NCBI GenBank assembly: GCA_028829895.1
Contig: CM054177.1
Coordinates: forward strand, 49,806,664-49,870,663
Source: Sinotaia quadrata
Taxonomy: Eukaryota; Mollusca; Gastropoda; Architaenioglossa; Viviparidae
Reading direction: 5' to 3'
Length of the DNA: 64,000 nt
A program made the translations under genes and the position numbers. Positions 1 to 10,999 of the stretch are shown here, one piece after another (the stretch's first letter is position 1; every line of letters begins with the position of its first letter). Under the pieces are notes generated by a model. That model was not told where the DNA came from. It searched no databases and saw nothing but the letters and a program-made list of their open reading frames with translations.

Positions 1-283
1 ACAGATGACAACCACTAAGACAGTGCCATCAGGATGACACAGATAAAAGTAATAAGAAAACAATAGATAGAATCAATCAACTTTTTAATTGCAGAGTACC
101 AGTATCACAGAGCATTATGTATTATGAAAGAATGACTGAAATATGATGCTGTAAATGTCCATTATGGATCAAAGAATGGTTTTCAGTATTTCTTTATGCT
201 GTCCATAACTTAAGATCTTACTGCTACCCTTCTCTGCAATTATCCTGGATAAGTGATAGCTGGCAGCTGACTGCAGTATATAT

Positions 284-1634
284 AACGGGTTGGCAAAGTC
301 TGGCCTTTAGGCCTAGCTAGTATTCCAGTCAGGCCTACCCCCCCCGCCCTAGTTATTTATTATTGGATCCGGCCTAATTGAATTGTTGGGTTTTGTTCCC
401 CTTCATTACTGCTGGTTGCAGCTCAAGCTGTGGCCCCTGTTTATTTTTAGAACTAATGTCAGGCACTTGTATGAAACAGGTTGGATCTACCAAGGGACTT
501 TCACAGCTGCTCATCGACCACTGCTGCTCTTTGGGCAGTGCGCAGGAGATACACAAGGTGCAATGCATTGTCCATCAGGAGTCATTGTGTGTCAAAGCAG
601 CAGGCATGAAGGACATTATGTCTGTTGTGGTAAAGTTAGTGAATGCAGTGTTTTTGCTCGTTCTCTCAATCACCACATCTTCAAGTACATGTGCAAAGCT
701 GCAGAGGCTGATTACAGCAATCTGCTTTACCACACCGAGGTTCGCTGGCTCAGTAATGGCAATGTCTTGAAGCACATCTTCACCCTCTGTCACGAGATCA
801 TTTCCTTCATCAGGTGAGAGGGGCTTCAAGGACTTTCAAAAATTCTCTGACAAGTTTGGCTCTGTTGGTTTGGCTTCCTCACTGATATCAGCTCTCACAT
901 AACAAATTTAACTTGAAGCTGCAAGGACGTGATGTGGGCATTCAAAGCAAAGCTGATTCTATGGGAGAAACAGCTGTATAAGGGCGACTATGTCCATTTC
1001 CCTCACCTTGTCCAGTGTGATGCAGCCCTCATTGACACCAAAGAATGAATCGGTGTGCTGTCAACCCTGCTGAATGAATTCTCTTCGTGCTTCACAGATG
1101 TGCGTTCTCATTCACAAGAATTCAAGATCATCAGCACTCCTTTTGACTTTCCCTATGATGACGCCCCTCTGATGTGCACTTGGAGTTGATTTAGCTGCAG
1201 GCTTCAGACATTCTCTTGTCCAAGTTTACTTCTTGCACTACTCTCATTGATTTCTATCACCAGCTGGCAGGTGCTCAGTTTCCAATGTTTGTAGCCCATG
1301 CCAAACGTGTGATTGCAATGTTGGGAGGCACTTATTTGTGCAAGCAGCTGTTTTTTAAGGTGAAGTTTTGTAAGAATAAGCTGCACTCTCAGCTCACTGA
1401 CATTCAACTTAATGACATTCTGTTGCTAAACTCCTCAACATTAGAACCTGATGTATCTGTTTCTAAGAACATGCCATATCATTGATCGTACTGTATTTCT
1501 GAATAAAGCAACCTTTCCTTGGACACCTTGTTTCTTCTGTGCCTAGTGTGCCTTCTTGACCTGAAATGGCCTTGTCCGAAAAGTTTGCTGACCCCTGAAA
1601 TGGCCTTGTAGTCTGAAAAGTTTGCTGACCCCTG
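284..1634 (+). mobile_element. Degenerate hAT-superfamily DNA transposon
   Basis: The stretch holds a broken transposase reading left to right and has hAT-like ends. The right end reads TTTGCTGACCCCTG, the complement of a typical hAT terminus CAGGGGTCAGCAAA, and the left end has a decayed match (GGGTTGGCAAAG at about 287-298). The terminal motif is doubled at the right end (near 1580-1596 and 1619-1634), both preceded by GAAATGGCCTTG. The flanks are TA-rich, so the 8-bp target duplication cannot be fixed. Exact ends are approximate. The insertion lies in the distal part of the minus-strand RRM gene or just beyond it. Confidence 0.7.
390..1486 (+). pseudogene. hAT transposase remnant (ZBED5/GTF2IRD2-like)
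   Basis: Conceptual translation in shifting frames gives blocks of the domesticated-hAT type found in ZBED5 and GTF2IRD2-like proteins. Visible blocks are a CIVHQESLCVKAAGM segment near 565-620, YHTEVRWLSNGNVLKH near 733-775, a LNLKLQGRD segment near 910-935, and a C-terminal dimerisation block GGTYLCKQLFFKVKFCKNKL near 1324-1383 followed by LNDILLLNSSTLEP. Stops and frameshifts between the blocks show that it is not a working gene. The family call rests on the RWLS and C-terminal blocks, which are distinctive. Confidence 0.75.
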
Positions 1635-2171
1635 ATATATAACATGATAACACACAAATGTCGACAAAATAAAAGTCCTAACATGGACAAAGAGGCAATA
1701 TAGCACCTACACAAATACTGACAATAAAAAACGACAACAGAACAAGAAGATAGTGAACATAGCATGATAGGACAATATAAATATGACAACCAAAGACAGT
1801 CAGATATTATACATAGCAACATAATACATAAATACTGAAAAACTGACCGTTTTATAGAATATAACATGATAATATAAAAGTGATAACAAAACTAACAAGG
1901 CTCAAAGGATAGTAAATAAAGGTCAAAATATATAAATACTGAAAGCTAGACAGTTTACACAGCATAACAGCGCAAAAATACTGACAATACGAGACAACAA
2001 AACAAGAAAAAGATCAACAGACAGTATAGAGTATACATAATGTACATATCACTATAATATAATTATTGATCATATAAAAGTGGTGAAGACAAAATAAGTC
2101 AGTGAATAAACAAGGCAAAATAAAATGCAAATGATAACAATGAAAAATTGATAATGCAAAAAGTAACTTAC
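1635..2171. other. AT-rich stretch without recognisable gene
   Basis: This lies between the hAT remnant and the last visible exon of the RRM gene. It is A-rich with loose repeats of GACAATA and AACATGATA words. The next downstream exon of the RRM gene must begin with two bases completing a codon, but no convincing acceptor is visible here, so the gene probably continues beyond the left edge. Confidence 0.4.
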
Positions 2172-2326
2172 CATCGTTACTTTTGGCTTCTGATAATTGC
2201 ACAGGATGTTTTTTTTTATCATAACTATCCACGAACATTTTCAATCCCATATGCAGCTGCTGGTTCATTTCTCTGACAGCAGCATGAACATCTTCCAAGC
2301 TGCACAGTCTGACCACTGCCTTGTTA
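2172..2326 (-). CDS. RRM-protein gene exon 12 (end of RRM3)
   Basis: On the minus strand a TTTGTATTAG acceptor precedes a 155-base open exon, closed by donor G|GTAAGTTAC. It encodes residues about 457-508, starting NKAVVRLCSLEDVHAAVREM. This fits the third strand (degenerate RNP1, AVVRLCS) and second helix of an RRM begun in exons 10 and 11. Its phase fits exon 11: TG plus T gives Cys. The tail SYDKKKHPVQLSEAKSND is basic then acidic. The exon ends one base into a codon, so another exon must follow to the left. Oddity: the first 13 bases and the acceptor belong to a 30-bp tandem repeat that extends upstream into the intron. Confidence 0.8.
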
Positions 2327-2672
2327 CTAATACAAACACAATACATTGCCTTGTTACTATTACATCAAATATACTGCCTTGTTACTAGTACAAATACAAT
2401 ACACTGCCTTGTTACTAGTACAAATACAATACACTGCCTTGTTACTAATACAAACACAATACACTGCCTTGTTACTATTACATCAAATATACTGCCTTGT
2501 TACTAGTACAAATACAATACACTGCCTTGTTACTAGTACAAATACAATACACTGCCTTGTTACTAGTACAAATACAATACACTGCCTTGTTACTAATACA
2601 AATACAATACACTGCCTTGTTACTAATACAAATACAATATACTGCCTTGTTACTAGTACAAACACAATAAAC
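2321..2672. repeat. 30-bp minisatellite made of acceptor-site copies
   Basis: Twelve units start at 2321, 2351, 2379, 2409, 2439, 2469, 2497, 2527, 2557, 2587, 2617 and 2647. Most are 30 bp and two are 28 bp. Consensus on the minus strand is TATTTGTACTAG|TAACAAGGCAGTG, matching the 3' splice site and first bases of the exon at 2172-2326. Every unit keeps the AG. The lowest-coordinate unit is the real splice site. Confidence 0.92.
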
Positions 2673-3789
2673 CATGTGAATTAGTAAATTATGATGTTCT
2701 GCACATTGAGCAATATTAAGGCATATTTTGTTTTACCCTTGAAGAGAGGAGAATAACTCACAAGAATGGCCTTTCTGTCTTTCATTCAGGTCTCAACATG
2801 CTGACATCTTTACAAATCTTGAGTACACTTCTCTCATCAGGGAAGACTAGCTAAGGATTAGGCAAAGTGATTGGGTAAAACTGACTGAAGTAGAGTCTAC
2901 CAAGGTACGTCATGACTGACCAATGATCAAGTACTGGATGACTGAAACTGACCAATCAAAATTACTAATGTGTAAGAAAGTGAAGGTTAGAACTTGAGAA
3001 AATTCATTTCTAAAATCATTCTGTAGTTTTTGTCCATGTAGACAGATGTACGAGTCCCAATCTGAGGTGCATGTGTTAGCCAAATGCTGGGTACTGAAAT
3101 ACAGGCAGCTCCTTTTGTTTCTAACTGTTTTAGCTTTTGTTTCCCCTTGCTACCTGTTTTGACTTTCTACCTTTAGTCTGGTTTTAGGTGTTATCCTAAA
3201 CTTCAATCGACCAAGCTGTGGGACGACACGTTTCAGCATAGATCAAAATGGTTTCACCTATGTCATCAAGATGCTTACTGGCTGAGCGCAAGAAGAGATA
3301 ATCATAATTTTGAATACTATCTTGCCCTTTCCTTTTCACTTTTTGATGTAAAATGTTTATTCGTCTGTAGTTTGATAAGTAAAAGATTTATAGGAAACCT
3401 ATATAACCTGTTGGGTAGCAAACTGGCTCTGACAAGAAACAGTGAGGGACAGTTATTAGATTTTTTCTGGGTGCCATTAACAGAGCCATATTCTCCAGGC
3501 AGTGACAGAAAGAATATTATTGAATCTATTGGTTAGCATATGTTTATCAGTGTCTATATTTTTATACCTTGATTCATAATACTACACACTGTGTAGTGTA
3601 TGTTTGACACAATTTAAGTTATATTGTTACAAAATAAATGCTACTTTTTATTTATTGTTCTCCTACAACTTCCTAGTTATATTTTGGAAAGGGATTTCTA
3701 ACACTGTGGGTTGGGGCAAACGTGAGAAATAAAAAGTCTGCATGCGGATATCCCATAGTGTTTATTGGAGTATTTGTCAGGTTAATGTT
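2673..3789. other. Intron, no feature seen
   Basis: Part of the intron between exons 11 and 12 of the RRM gene. Mixed AT-rich sequence. I see no coding block, structured RNA or transposon. Confidence 0.4.
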
Positions 3790-4035
3790 AGCTTTGTAGT
3801 ATATATATCTATAATACAATACTAGCTTTGTTATCTATCTATCTATCTATCTATAATACAACACTAGTTTTGTAGTATATTTATCTATAATACAATGCTA
3901 GCTTTATAGTACATATATCTATAATACAACGCTACCTTTGTAGTACATATATCTATAATACAACGCTAGCTTTGTAGTACATATATCTATAATACAACGC
4001 TAGCTTTGTAGTACATATATCTATAATACAATGCT
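3790..4035. repeat. Intronic minisatellite with (ATCT)n
   Basis: About seven units of roughly 36 bp built on TTTGTAGTACATATATCTATAATACAA-type sequence (split here: TTTGTAGTACATATATC then TATAATACAACGCTAG). A run of TATC units lies at 3832-3852. A short (TA)n follows at about 4102-4122. Confidence 0.8.
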
Positions 4036-4864
4036 AGCACTGGGTAGGGGTAGCACATGGAGAGGCCACCCTACTGTTGAACCAGTCTGCATCAAGAATG
4101 TAATATATATATATATATATATGAGTGGGAAGATAAATCCTCAATTTCAAGAGACAATTCTTTGCAGGGAAATTACCTGTCACACAAACCATAACATTTC
4201 ATAAATATTGAAACTAAAATAAATGTTATCCCACTCCTACATTGGAAATAGATAAAGTCTAAGAAAAATCAAACTTATATGATAATTTTTTTGAGAGAAT
4301 AATGTCGAAATTCACAGACCTTTCAACAGACCAGTTTGCAAGCCAAAGAAGCTTGAAGTACTTAAATAGCAGACCGATATACTACATGTTCAAATCAAAG
4401 TTTTTATTACTGAGGAATACTTTCGCTGATCATTCTTTACCTCTGAATTAGCAAGATTTGTGTGTATGAGAAAAACAAGAAAAAGAAGTTGCATATTGAT
4501 AAAATTATAACTTTTACACTATAGAGTAGATTAAATTATAATTTTTTGAAACTTGTAAAAACTTGTAAAACTGTATAAAGAGCTGAAATAATTGTTTCCA
4601 CTAAAATTCAGATTCATTGGTAAACTTGGTAAATGGTATTTGTTGGTATGAAAGAGTAGCAAAGTCTTTTCTACAAAAAAATATTACTATTAATATTCTT
4701 TTGGAAGTTAAATCAAAGTAACCATGGGGCTTTAATCTGATTTGAAGCCTGGAGAAAAACGATCTTTATCTTTAGAGTTACCTGAGTGAATAAGTTTTAG
4801 AGCCAATGTTCCAGACATAAAAAAAATGAATGAAATTTAGTAGTGTGAGAGAAACAGGACATAC
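4036..4864. other. Intron, no feature seen
   Basis: AT-rich intron sequence of the RRM gene with a duplicated AAAACTTGTAAA word near 4550-4572. No coding or RNA feature recognised. Confidence 0.4.
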
Positions 4865-4935
4865 CAGCCTCCTATGGTTTTTGAAAAGAAAACTTCTTTT
4901 GGATGATATCGGAGAAACATTGCCATCAGTTCTCT
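4865..4935 (-). CDS. RRM-protein gene exon 11 (RRM3 helix 1 and strand 2)
   Basis: A CTTCTTTTTGCAG acceptor precedes a 71-base exon ending at donor CTG|GTATGT. It reads in phase 0 from exon 10: RELMAMFLRYHPKEVFFSKT then IGG, with two bases left over. This is the first helix and second strand of RRM3, directly after the RNP2 motif CIFVANF at the end of exon 10. Residues are about 434-456. Confidence 0.82.
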
Positions 4936-5048
4936 CTGCAAAAAGAAGCCATAAAATGTGAAATTTCAAAAAGCTCTAGGCTAGAAATTGCAAATTTTAA
5001 GATACATATAGCTTAGTGTGCTTTATACATGTAAATATTGTACATTAT

Positions 5049-5330
5049 ATCAGGAGCTCAGTTAAAATATTATAAATACATACAGTTTTAATCTCTAGTA
5101 TGTACAGTATATCAGGAGCTCAGTTAAAATATTATAAATACATACAGTTTTAATCTCTAGTATGTACAGTATATCAGGAGATCAGTTAAAATATTATAAA
5201 TACATACAGTTTTAATCTCTAGTATGTACAGTATATCAGGAGCTCAGTTAAAATATTATAAGTATATACAGTTTTAATCTCTCGAATGTATTGTATATCA
5301 GGAGCTCAGTTAAAATAATAAATACATAAA
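5049..5330. repeat. 62-bp tandem repeat, about five copies
   Basis: The anchor word CAGGAG occurs at 5051, 5113, 5175, 5237 and 5299, an exact 62-bp period. Unit: ATCAGGAGCTCAGTTAAAAT followed by ATTATAAATACATACAG and a TTTTAATCTCTAGTATG tail. Located in an RRM-gene intron, about 110 bp upstream of exon 11 in transcript sense. Confidence 0.92.
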
Positions 5331-6760
5331 TGTTGTTTCCTTCTGCTGAATTTTTTTCATGCATTTGTACATTTCATGCTATTCACATTTTCATTTTGTT
5401 TTCATTATTTTCTAGGCATTTTTATCTGAAGAACTCTAATGCAGAGGGTTTAGAGTGGAGCATGGGGCTATGAAAGTTGCATATTAAATGTCTGTGCATT
5501 TCTACTTCCAAAAGAGTTTTATGAATGTAATTCTTGTCAATATTGAGGTGCTAGAGTATATAAAATTATTGTTGGTAGAAAAAAATTATACATAAAGTAT
5601 TTATGTGGACCCCACTCATCAAGTTTTATTCATATTTCAGAACTACACTTTTAATGGTTAACTTTCATTTTCTCTTTTTGTCACAAGTCAGCACACTTAA
5701 TCATCTGAATCAAACATCTTTAAATGTTTTAAAGGAATAATTTTAAACATGTTCTTTTATTTCTGATAGAATTTCCAACTAATTAGTGTATATACACTGG
5801 TGCCTTGATATTATGCTCCTCGATATATTGCGGACCCACATACAATGTGGACAGCCTGTGGACCCCAGTTTTTTTTATTTTCCAGCCTCTTCAAATTACC
5901 GGTACAGACTGAACAGCACTTTATTAAATCAACTGGCTTAATTTGCAATTTGTTTTGCTGACTATGCCTACACTCTATACATTATAAGTGTTTAGTACAT
6001 TGCATTTGTACTTGTCACTTTGTAAGCACAGCTTAATGATCACTATTATTCTGAAAAACTTCAAACACATCCTACCACTATCTAAAACAGAGTTAACAGA
6101 CATTTTTTCCTTCAAAGATTTGTCACAAATCTCTTCAAGGCACATGTACATGTACAGTGTAATATGCTTTGAAGCTGTTACTTTGAACAATTAAAAATGT
6201 GTTAGAGTCGACTGTGATCAAGGTCATCAAGAGAAAGTCAGAGTAATCCCCCTCCCCCACCCAAAGGCCGTGATAGTTAAATAAGAGATTCTTTTTGAAT
6301 GAGTCTGGTTACCCTATGCGCTAGTAATAAAACTGTTAGCTCTTCCCATTCATATGCTCATTTGTTGTACACTACATTAATTATAGAATTCGCTCATGCA
6401 TTGTGCATACTGTATATTGTATTTCTTGACATAAGGTTTTTTATTGTAAGTTTTAATTTTTACCACATCTTCTAATGGAAAGAGAAAGCAATAATAATAG
6501 TAATACTAATGATGATGAGAAAATTAAATAAAAATAATAAAGGAAACAAAATAAAAGAAAATAATATAACATATTTATCTCACTCCAAATTAAAATAAAT
6601 AAGTCCATAAATAAAAAACTGAATAAACTCACTCCACTAACATATAGCTAGCCCTTAATTCTGCTTCCACTCCACCATCCACCCTGGCATGAAAATGAGA
6701 TAAGCCGGAAGCGCCCCCATTTAATTTAAAGAAGAATATCAACTTAATGTTTCTATTTAC
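5331..6760. other. Intron, no feature seen
   Basis: AT-rich intron between exons 10 and 11 of the RRM gene. Only short low-complexity tracts are visible, such as the A-rich stretch at 6480-6610. Confidence 0.4.
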
Positions 6761-7183
6761 CTCTGTGGTGCCATCTTTAAAGTTTGCCACAAAAATACAT
6801 GGATCTATTAAAGGAGATTTTGGTTTCTGATTGCTTGGAGATGGTCTAAGATCTTGAAAAACAGGTGGAGATTTCGTGTTATAGCCATACACTCCTTCCT
6901 TCTCCAAAGGAGATGTGTCTTCTTCAAGGCCAGGAATGTCCTCTTCAAGGCCAGGCATGTCCTCCTCAAGGCCAGGCATGTCCTCTTCAAGGTCAGGCAT
7001 GTCCTCTTCAAGGTCAGGCATGTCCTCTTCAAGGTCAGGCATGTCCTCTTCAAAGCCAGGCATCTCATCTTTGAGGTCAGGCATCTCATCTTCAAGGTCA
7101 GGCATATCATCTTCAAGTTCTGGTATTTCATTTTCAAAATCTGGCTTGACCTGCACTTTGTGCAGACTACCATTTTCCAAGGT
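6761..7183 (-). CDS. RRM-protein gene exon 10 (acidic repeat linker and start of RRM3)
   Basis: Acceptor TTTGATTTGCAG and donor GAG|GTAAAT bound a 423-base exon (141 codons, phase 0 at both ends). It begins TLENGSLHKVQVKPDFENEI, then runs through about eleven 7-residue acidic units of the form [ED]-[DE]-[MI]-P-[DG]-[LF]-[EK], then a Ser/Pro/Lys stretch (SPSNQKPKSPLIDP). It closes with the RNP2-like strand CIFVANF and DGTTE. Residues are about 293-433. The acidic block is predicted to be a flexible linker between RRM2 and RRM3. It comes from a 21-bp minisatellite kept strictly in frame. Confidence 0.82.
6915..7125. repeat. 21-bp coding minisatellite
   Basis: About ten units of AAGGTCAGGCATGTCCTCTTC on the plus strand. 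On the minus strand these encode the EEDMPDL heptad of exon 10. The 21-bp period keeps the reading frame, and units vary mostly at the D/G codon and in one K codon. Confidence 0.92.
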
Positions 7184-7239
7184 CTGCAAATCAAATCCAT
7201 GAATTTGTTCTCATTAGCTTTTTTTCAAAGGTATCAATG

Positions 7240-7415
7240 TCAATAATAATGACTAAATTCAAGGGTATCAATTCCATTAATAACGACTGAATTCAAGGGT
7301 ATCAATGTCATTAATAAAGATTGAATTCAAGGGTATCAATGTCCAAAAATAATGACTGAATTCAATGGTATCAATTTCATTAATAACGATTGAATTCAAG
7401 GGTATCAATGTCAAT
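7240..7415. repeat. About 35-bp intronic tandem repeat
   Basis: Five units of GAATTCAAGGGTATCAATGT plus CATTAATAACGACT-like sequence, just upstream (transcript sense) of exon 10 of the RRM gene. Confidence 0.85.
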
Positions 7416-7551
7416 AGTAAGGACAGAACTAAATCAATATTACATTTAATTTTTCGTAATCAAAGAACTGTAATAGATACACTTTTCTTTTTTACAATCA
7501 ACACAGATGAGATAAAAACAAATATAAAAAGACTTGTGCTTGAAGTACTAA

Positions 7552-7830
7552 AATAATGCGCATTTATAACCCCAGATCTTCAAACTCAGACCAGGACAAT
7601 GTACAGCTATGCTAATGCGCATTTATAACCCTCAGATCTTCAAATTCAGACAAGGACAATGTACAGTTATGCTAATGCGCATTTATAACCCTCAGATCTT
7701 CAAATTCAGACAAGGACAATGTACAGCTATGCTAATGCGCATTTATAACCCCCAGATCTTCAAACTCAGACAAGGTACAGCTATTCTAATGTGCATATAT
7801 AACCCCAAATCTTCATATTCAGACAATGGG
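7552..7830. repeat. 60-bp tandem repeat, about four and a half copies
   Basis: Units begin near 7556, 7614, 7674 and 7734, with a divergent fifth near 7789. Each contains AATGCGCATTTATAACCC, then CAGATCTTCAAATTCAGACA, then AGGACAATGTACAGCTATGC. The period is a multiple of three, so a plus-strand ORF runs through, but this is an intron of a minus-strand gene and the ORF is taken as chance. Confidence 0.88.
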
Positions 7831-8938
7831 AGACTAGCAACATTTGAGCATTTTCAGAAAAAGTGTTTTCATATCCTTAGGGAAGGCCAGGATTGTAATA
7901 GAGTAGGGTGGTGATGTGTGTGCATTTGTTTCATAGCAGGGAGGGACAACAAATTTAATCTGAGACAGGTAAAATAACTGCTCAATGTATTCTGCATCAA
8001 TGGAGACATGGAGTCAAAGGATCGACACTATTCAAACAGATGCTGAGGCTATAAACTTGCACCAGAGTTGTAGTGTAATGAATAGTTTTTCTCCACTGTG
8101 CACAATTACTTCTTTAAAATGCACAAAAACTGTCTTATTCTAGGTGCTTGTTTATGTTTACTTAAAAAGCAAGTGAGCAAGAATCTAGTCCCAATGGATA
8201 TTGTTAATGTAAGTGAATGAAAGAACAGCTCAGTGAGATTTTCAAAGTCGCCATTATATACATTAACTTGATGACAACATAGAGGGTGATATTGAAGTTG
8301 TAATGCCGGACACAGCAAAATGTGTTCTGGACTGACATCTCGTGCTGTTGCTTATCTTAAAATGCAAGCGAAGCAAAGAAAAACGTTGAGCAGATTACAG
8401 CCTAGAGTATATTACCTTATACCGTCATGTAGTAATTCTCATACATTAATGAGAACTTTTGTTTTTACTTTTAACTAAAAAAATAAAACATTTTCAAATA
8501 TGGAAATGACTGAAATACAGGTTGACATAAATTGATATGATTGATGTAGATTCTGTCATGATTTAGTCTTTATGCAATAAGTGAGCTAATATCATTCATT
8601 ATCAGTACTTTATTTTCACTGCAAAATAATTTATACAAAGTTCAACAAAATTAGTGTTTCAAAAGTTTGTATGAAAAGTTTCTTGTTCATTGTTTTGAAG
8701 GTTTGTGCTACTGACCTACTGCTTAGTGCAAGTGTATGGTCGTCAAGGGAAAAAAAGATTGTATAAGACATGTATGAACTTACTATTTAGAAAATATCTA
8801 AATGGTACAGGGGTAAAAGAAAAATAAAAAATGAATAAATATTATAATGGTATGAAAGGCCTACTTTTTAAATCTACACAAACTGCATGATTTTAATAAA
8901 TATTTTCTGTTCAAAATAATCTTGTCCCAAATCCTTAC
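7831..8938. other. Intron, no feature seen
   Basis: Intron 9 sequence of the RRM gene. No coding block, transposon or RNA gene recognised. Confidence 0.4.
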
Positions 8939-8985
8939 ATTTTCTAATTGTAGGTCACAATCCACAGCCATGCACTTTGCTTTAT
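8939..8985 (-). CDS. RRM-protein gene exon 9 (short linker exon)
   Basis: TTTATCTTTGCAG acceptor and AAT|GTAAGG donor bound a 47-base exon. The split codon G+AT (Asp) joins exon 8, then KAKCMAVDCDLQLEN runs in phase to exon 10. Residues are about 277-292, between RRM2 and the acidic repeat. The exon is too short to find by ORF length. The exact phase match on both sides supports it. Confidence 0.78.
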
Positions 8986-9724
8986 CTGCAAAGATAAATG
9001 AAGAAATGTACAATACAAATAAATACTGAGTTTTCGCATTAAAGATGTCTCTATGTAACAATGTAACATTTTTGGAAAAAATCTTTCAAATACAAATTTT
9101 ATAGAAACATGAAAAAATAATCCAGTTAATATCACTGCAGTGAGATGAGTATTAAAAGATAATATAATTATATATTTTTTACCAAGTTATTTTCTTGAAA
9201 GTATAACATAACTATATAATATCTTTTATTTTTAAAGAGTTATTCTGTGAAAAGTCAGTAAGAAACCTGTAGATATCTAGCAATATGATAAAAGTCAGAG
9301 ACTAACATTGGCTGACAATCAGAAAAGAATAGAAAATGTAATGCAAGCAGACCTTTAAGGATCATTAAATATATGATTCACAGAAAACACATTTGACTTT
9401 TGTCCTCTAGTCAATATTTTGCAGATGCATCTTTGTGCATCCAGGTCAGAAAAAATTTCATTTAAGTGATGTGAACTAGCAAAATTTCATGTGGTGATCC
9501 CACTGAATATTTTAGTTAACCAGCAGACTGATATATCTGCAATACTTTGTAAGAGGAATGTATTCTGCTTGTACCTTTACTACCAACCGCTGCACCTCTG
9601 CATAAATATAACACTAAAGTAAAGGTTAAGACTATAGTGAGTGTGAAATTTATCAAATGCAGAATCTGACGGTGGGGGAAAGAGGGTACAAGCAAGAACC
9701 AACCCTTGCACAAGAATGCTCTGA

Positions 9725-10590
9725 AGATTTGATTTCATTGTGCATTTTAGTTGGTCCAGTGACTAATTCCATTTTTGTATTGTAGCTGTCCAGCAACTGA
9801 TTCCAATTTTTGCATTTAAGTGCTCATTGAGTGATTCCATTTTGCATTTTAGTGTTCATTGAGTGATTCCATTTTGTATTTTAGTGTTCATTGAGTGATT
9901 CCATGTTGTATTTTAGTGTTCAGTGATGATTCCATGTTGTATTTTAGTGTTCATTGAGTGATTCCATGTTGCATTTTAGTGTTCATTGAGTGATTCCATG
10001 TTGTATTTTAGTGTTCATTGAGTGATTCCATGTTGCATTTTAGTGTTCAGGAGTGATTCCATGTTGTATTTTAGTGTTCATTGAGTGATTCCATGTTGTA
10101 TTTTAGTGTTCAGTGAGTGATTCCATTTTGCATTTTAGTGTTCAGTGAGTGATTCCATGTTGTATTTTAATGTTCAGTGAATTATTCCATTTTGTATTTT
10201 AGTGTTCAGTGAGTGATTCCATGTTGCATTCTAGTTTTCCAGTGAGTGATTCCATGTTGCATTCTAGTTTTCCAGCGAGTGATTTCATGTTACATTCTAG
10301 TTATCCAGTGAGTGATTTCATGTTACATTCTAGTTATCCAGTGAGCGATTTCATGTTACATTCTAGTTATCCAGCGAGCGATTTCATGTTACATTATAGT
10401 TATCCAGTGAGTGATTTCATGTTACATTCTAGTTATCCAGTGAGTGATTTCATGTTACATTCTAGTTATCCAGTGAGTGATTTCATGTTACATTCTAGTT
10501 ATCCAGTGAGTGATTTCATGTTACATTCTAGTTATCCAGTGAGTGATTTCATGTTACATTCTAATTATCCAGTGAGTGATTACATTCTAG
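9725..10590. repeat. Large 31-33-bp minisatellite with two subfamilies
   Basis: About 27 units. The left part (about 9740-10230) has units built on TGATTCCATGTTGTATTTTA and GTGTTCATTGAG. The right part (10263-10580) is very uniform at 33 bp: GTGAGTGATTTCATGTTACA then TTCTAGTTATCCA. The right subfamily stays open in one plus-strand frame as VSDFMLHSSYP repeated about ten times. It lies in an RRM-gene intron on the opposite strand, so I treat it as noncoding. Confidence 0.9.
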
Positions 10591-10688
10591 TTTTCCTGCA
10601 AGAAGTAGGAAGGGTACCTTCTAACCCTTGCAACATTTTAACATTTTATATAATTTGTTGTTAAAGAAAGTGAGATTTCATCCCATGC

Positions 10689-10728
10689 CACACACACACA
10701 AACATGCATGCGCACGCACAACACACAC
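10689..10728. repeat. Short (CA)n-rich microsatellite
   Basis: Interrupted CACACA and GCATGCGCACGCACAACACA sequence, just right of the 33-bp array. Confidence 0.8.
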
Positions 10729-10999
10729 TCTGGACACATACATTTAGATTTAGATAACAATTTCCCATTATTTTACATGAAGGGTTAACAATGTCATGAA
10801 TATTGGCTAATATGTATTGTCACACTGGGACAGAACTTGCTTCACAACTGACTGTCAACAAGGATTTAGAAAACATACATTCCACAGGTAACAGTTTATA
10901 GTTAAAATTGTTGCATTATGATTTTATGTCTCAGTAACCAGTTATAGCAGGACAGATCATCATTTTCAGGCATAAAAAAATTTACCTATCAGACTGTTT

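Noticed and set aside
1463..1867. 134-codon minus-strand ORF
   Set aside because: Overlaps the hAT end and its flank; Cys/Leu-rich chance frame.
10209..10664. 151-codon plus-strand ORF
   Set aside because: It is the read-through of a 33-bp minisatellite in an intron of an opposite-strand gene.
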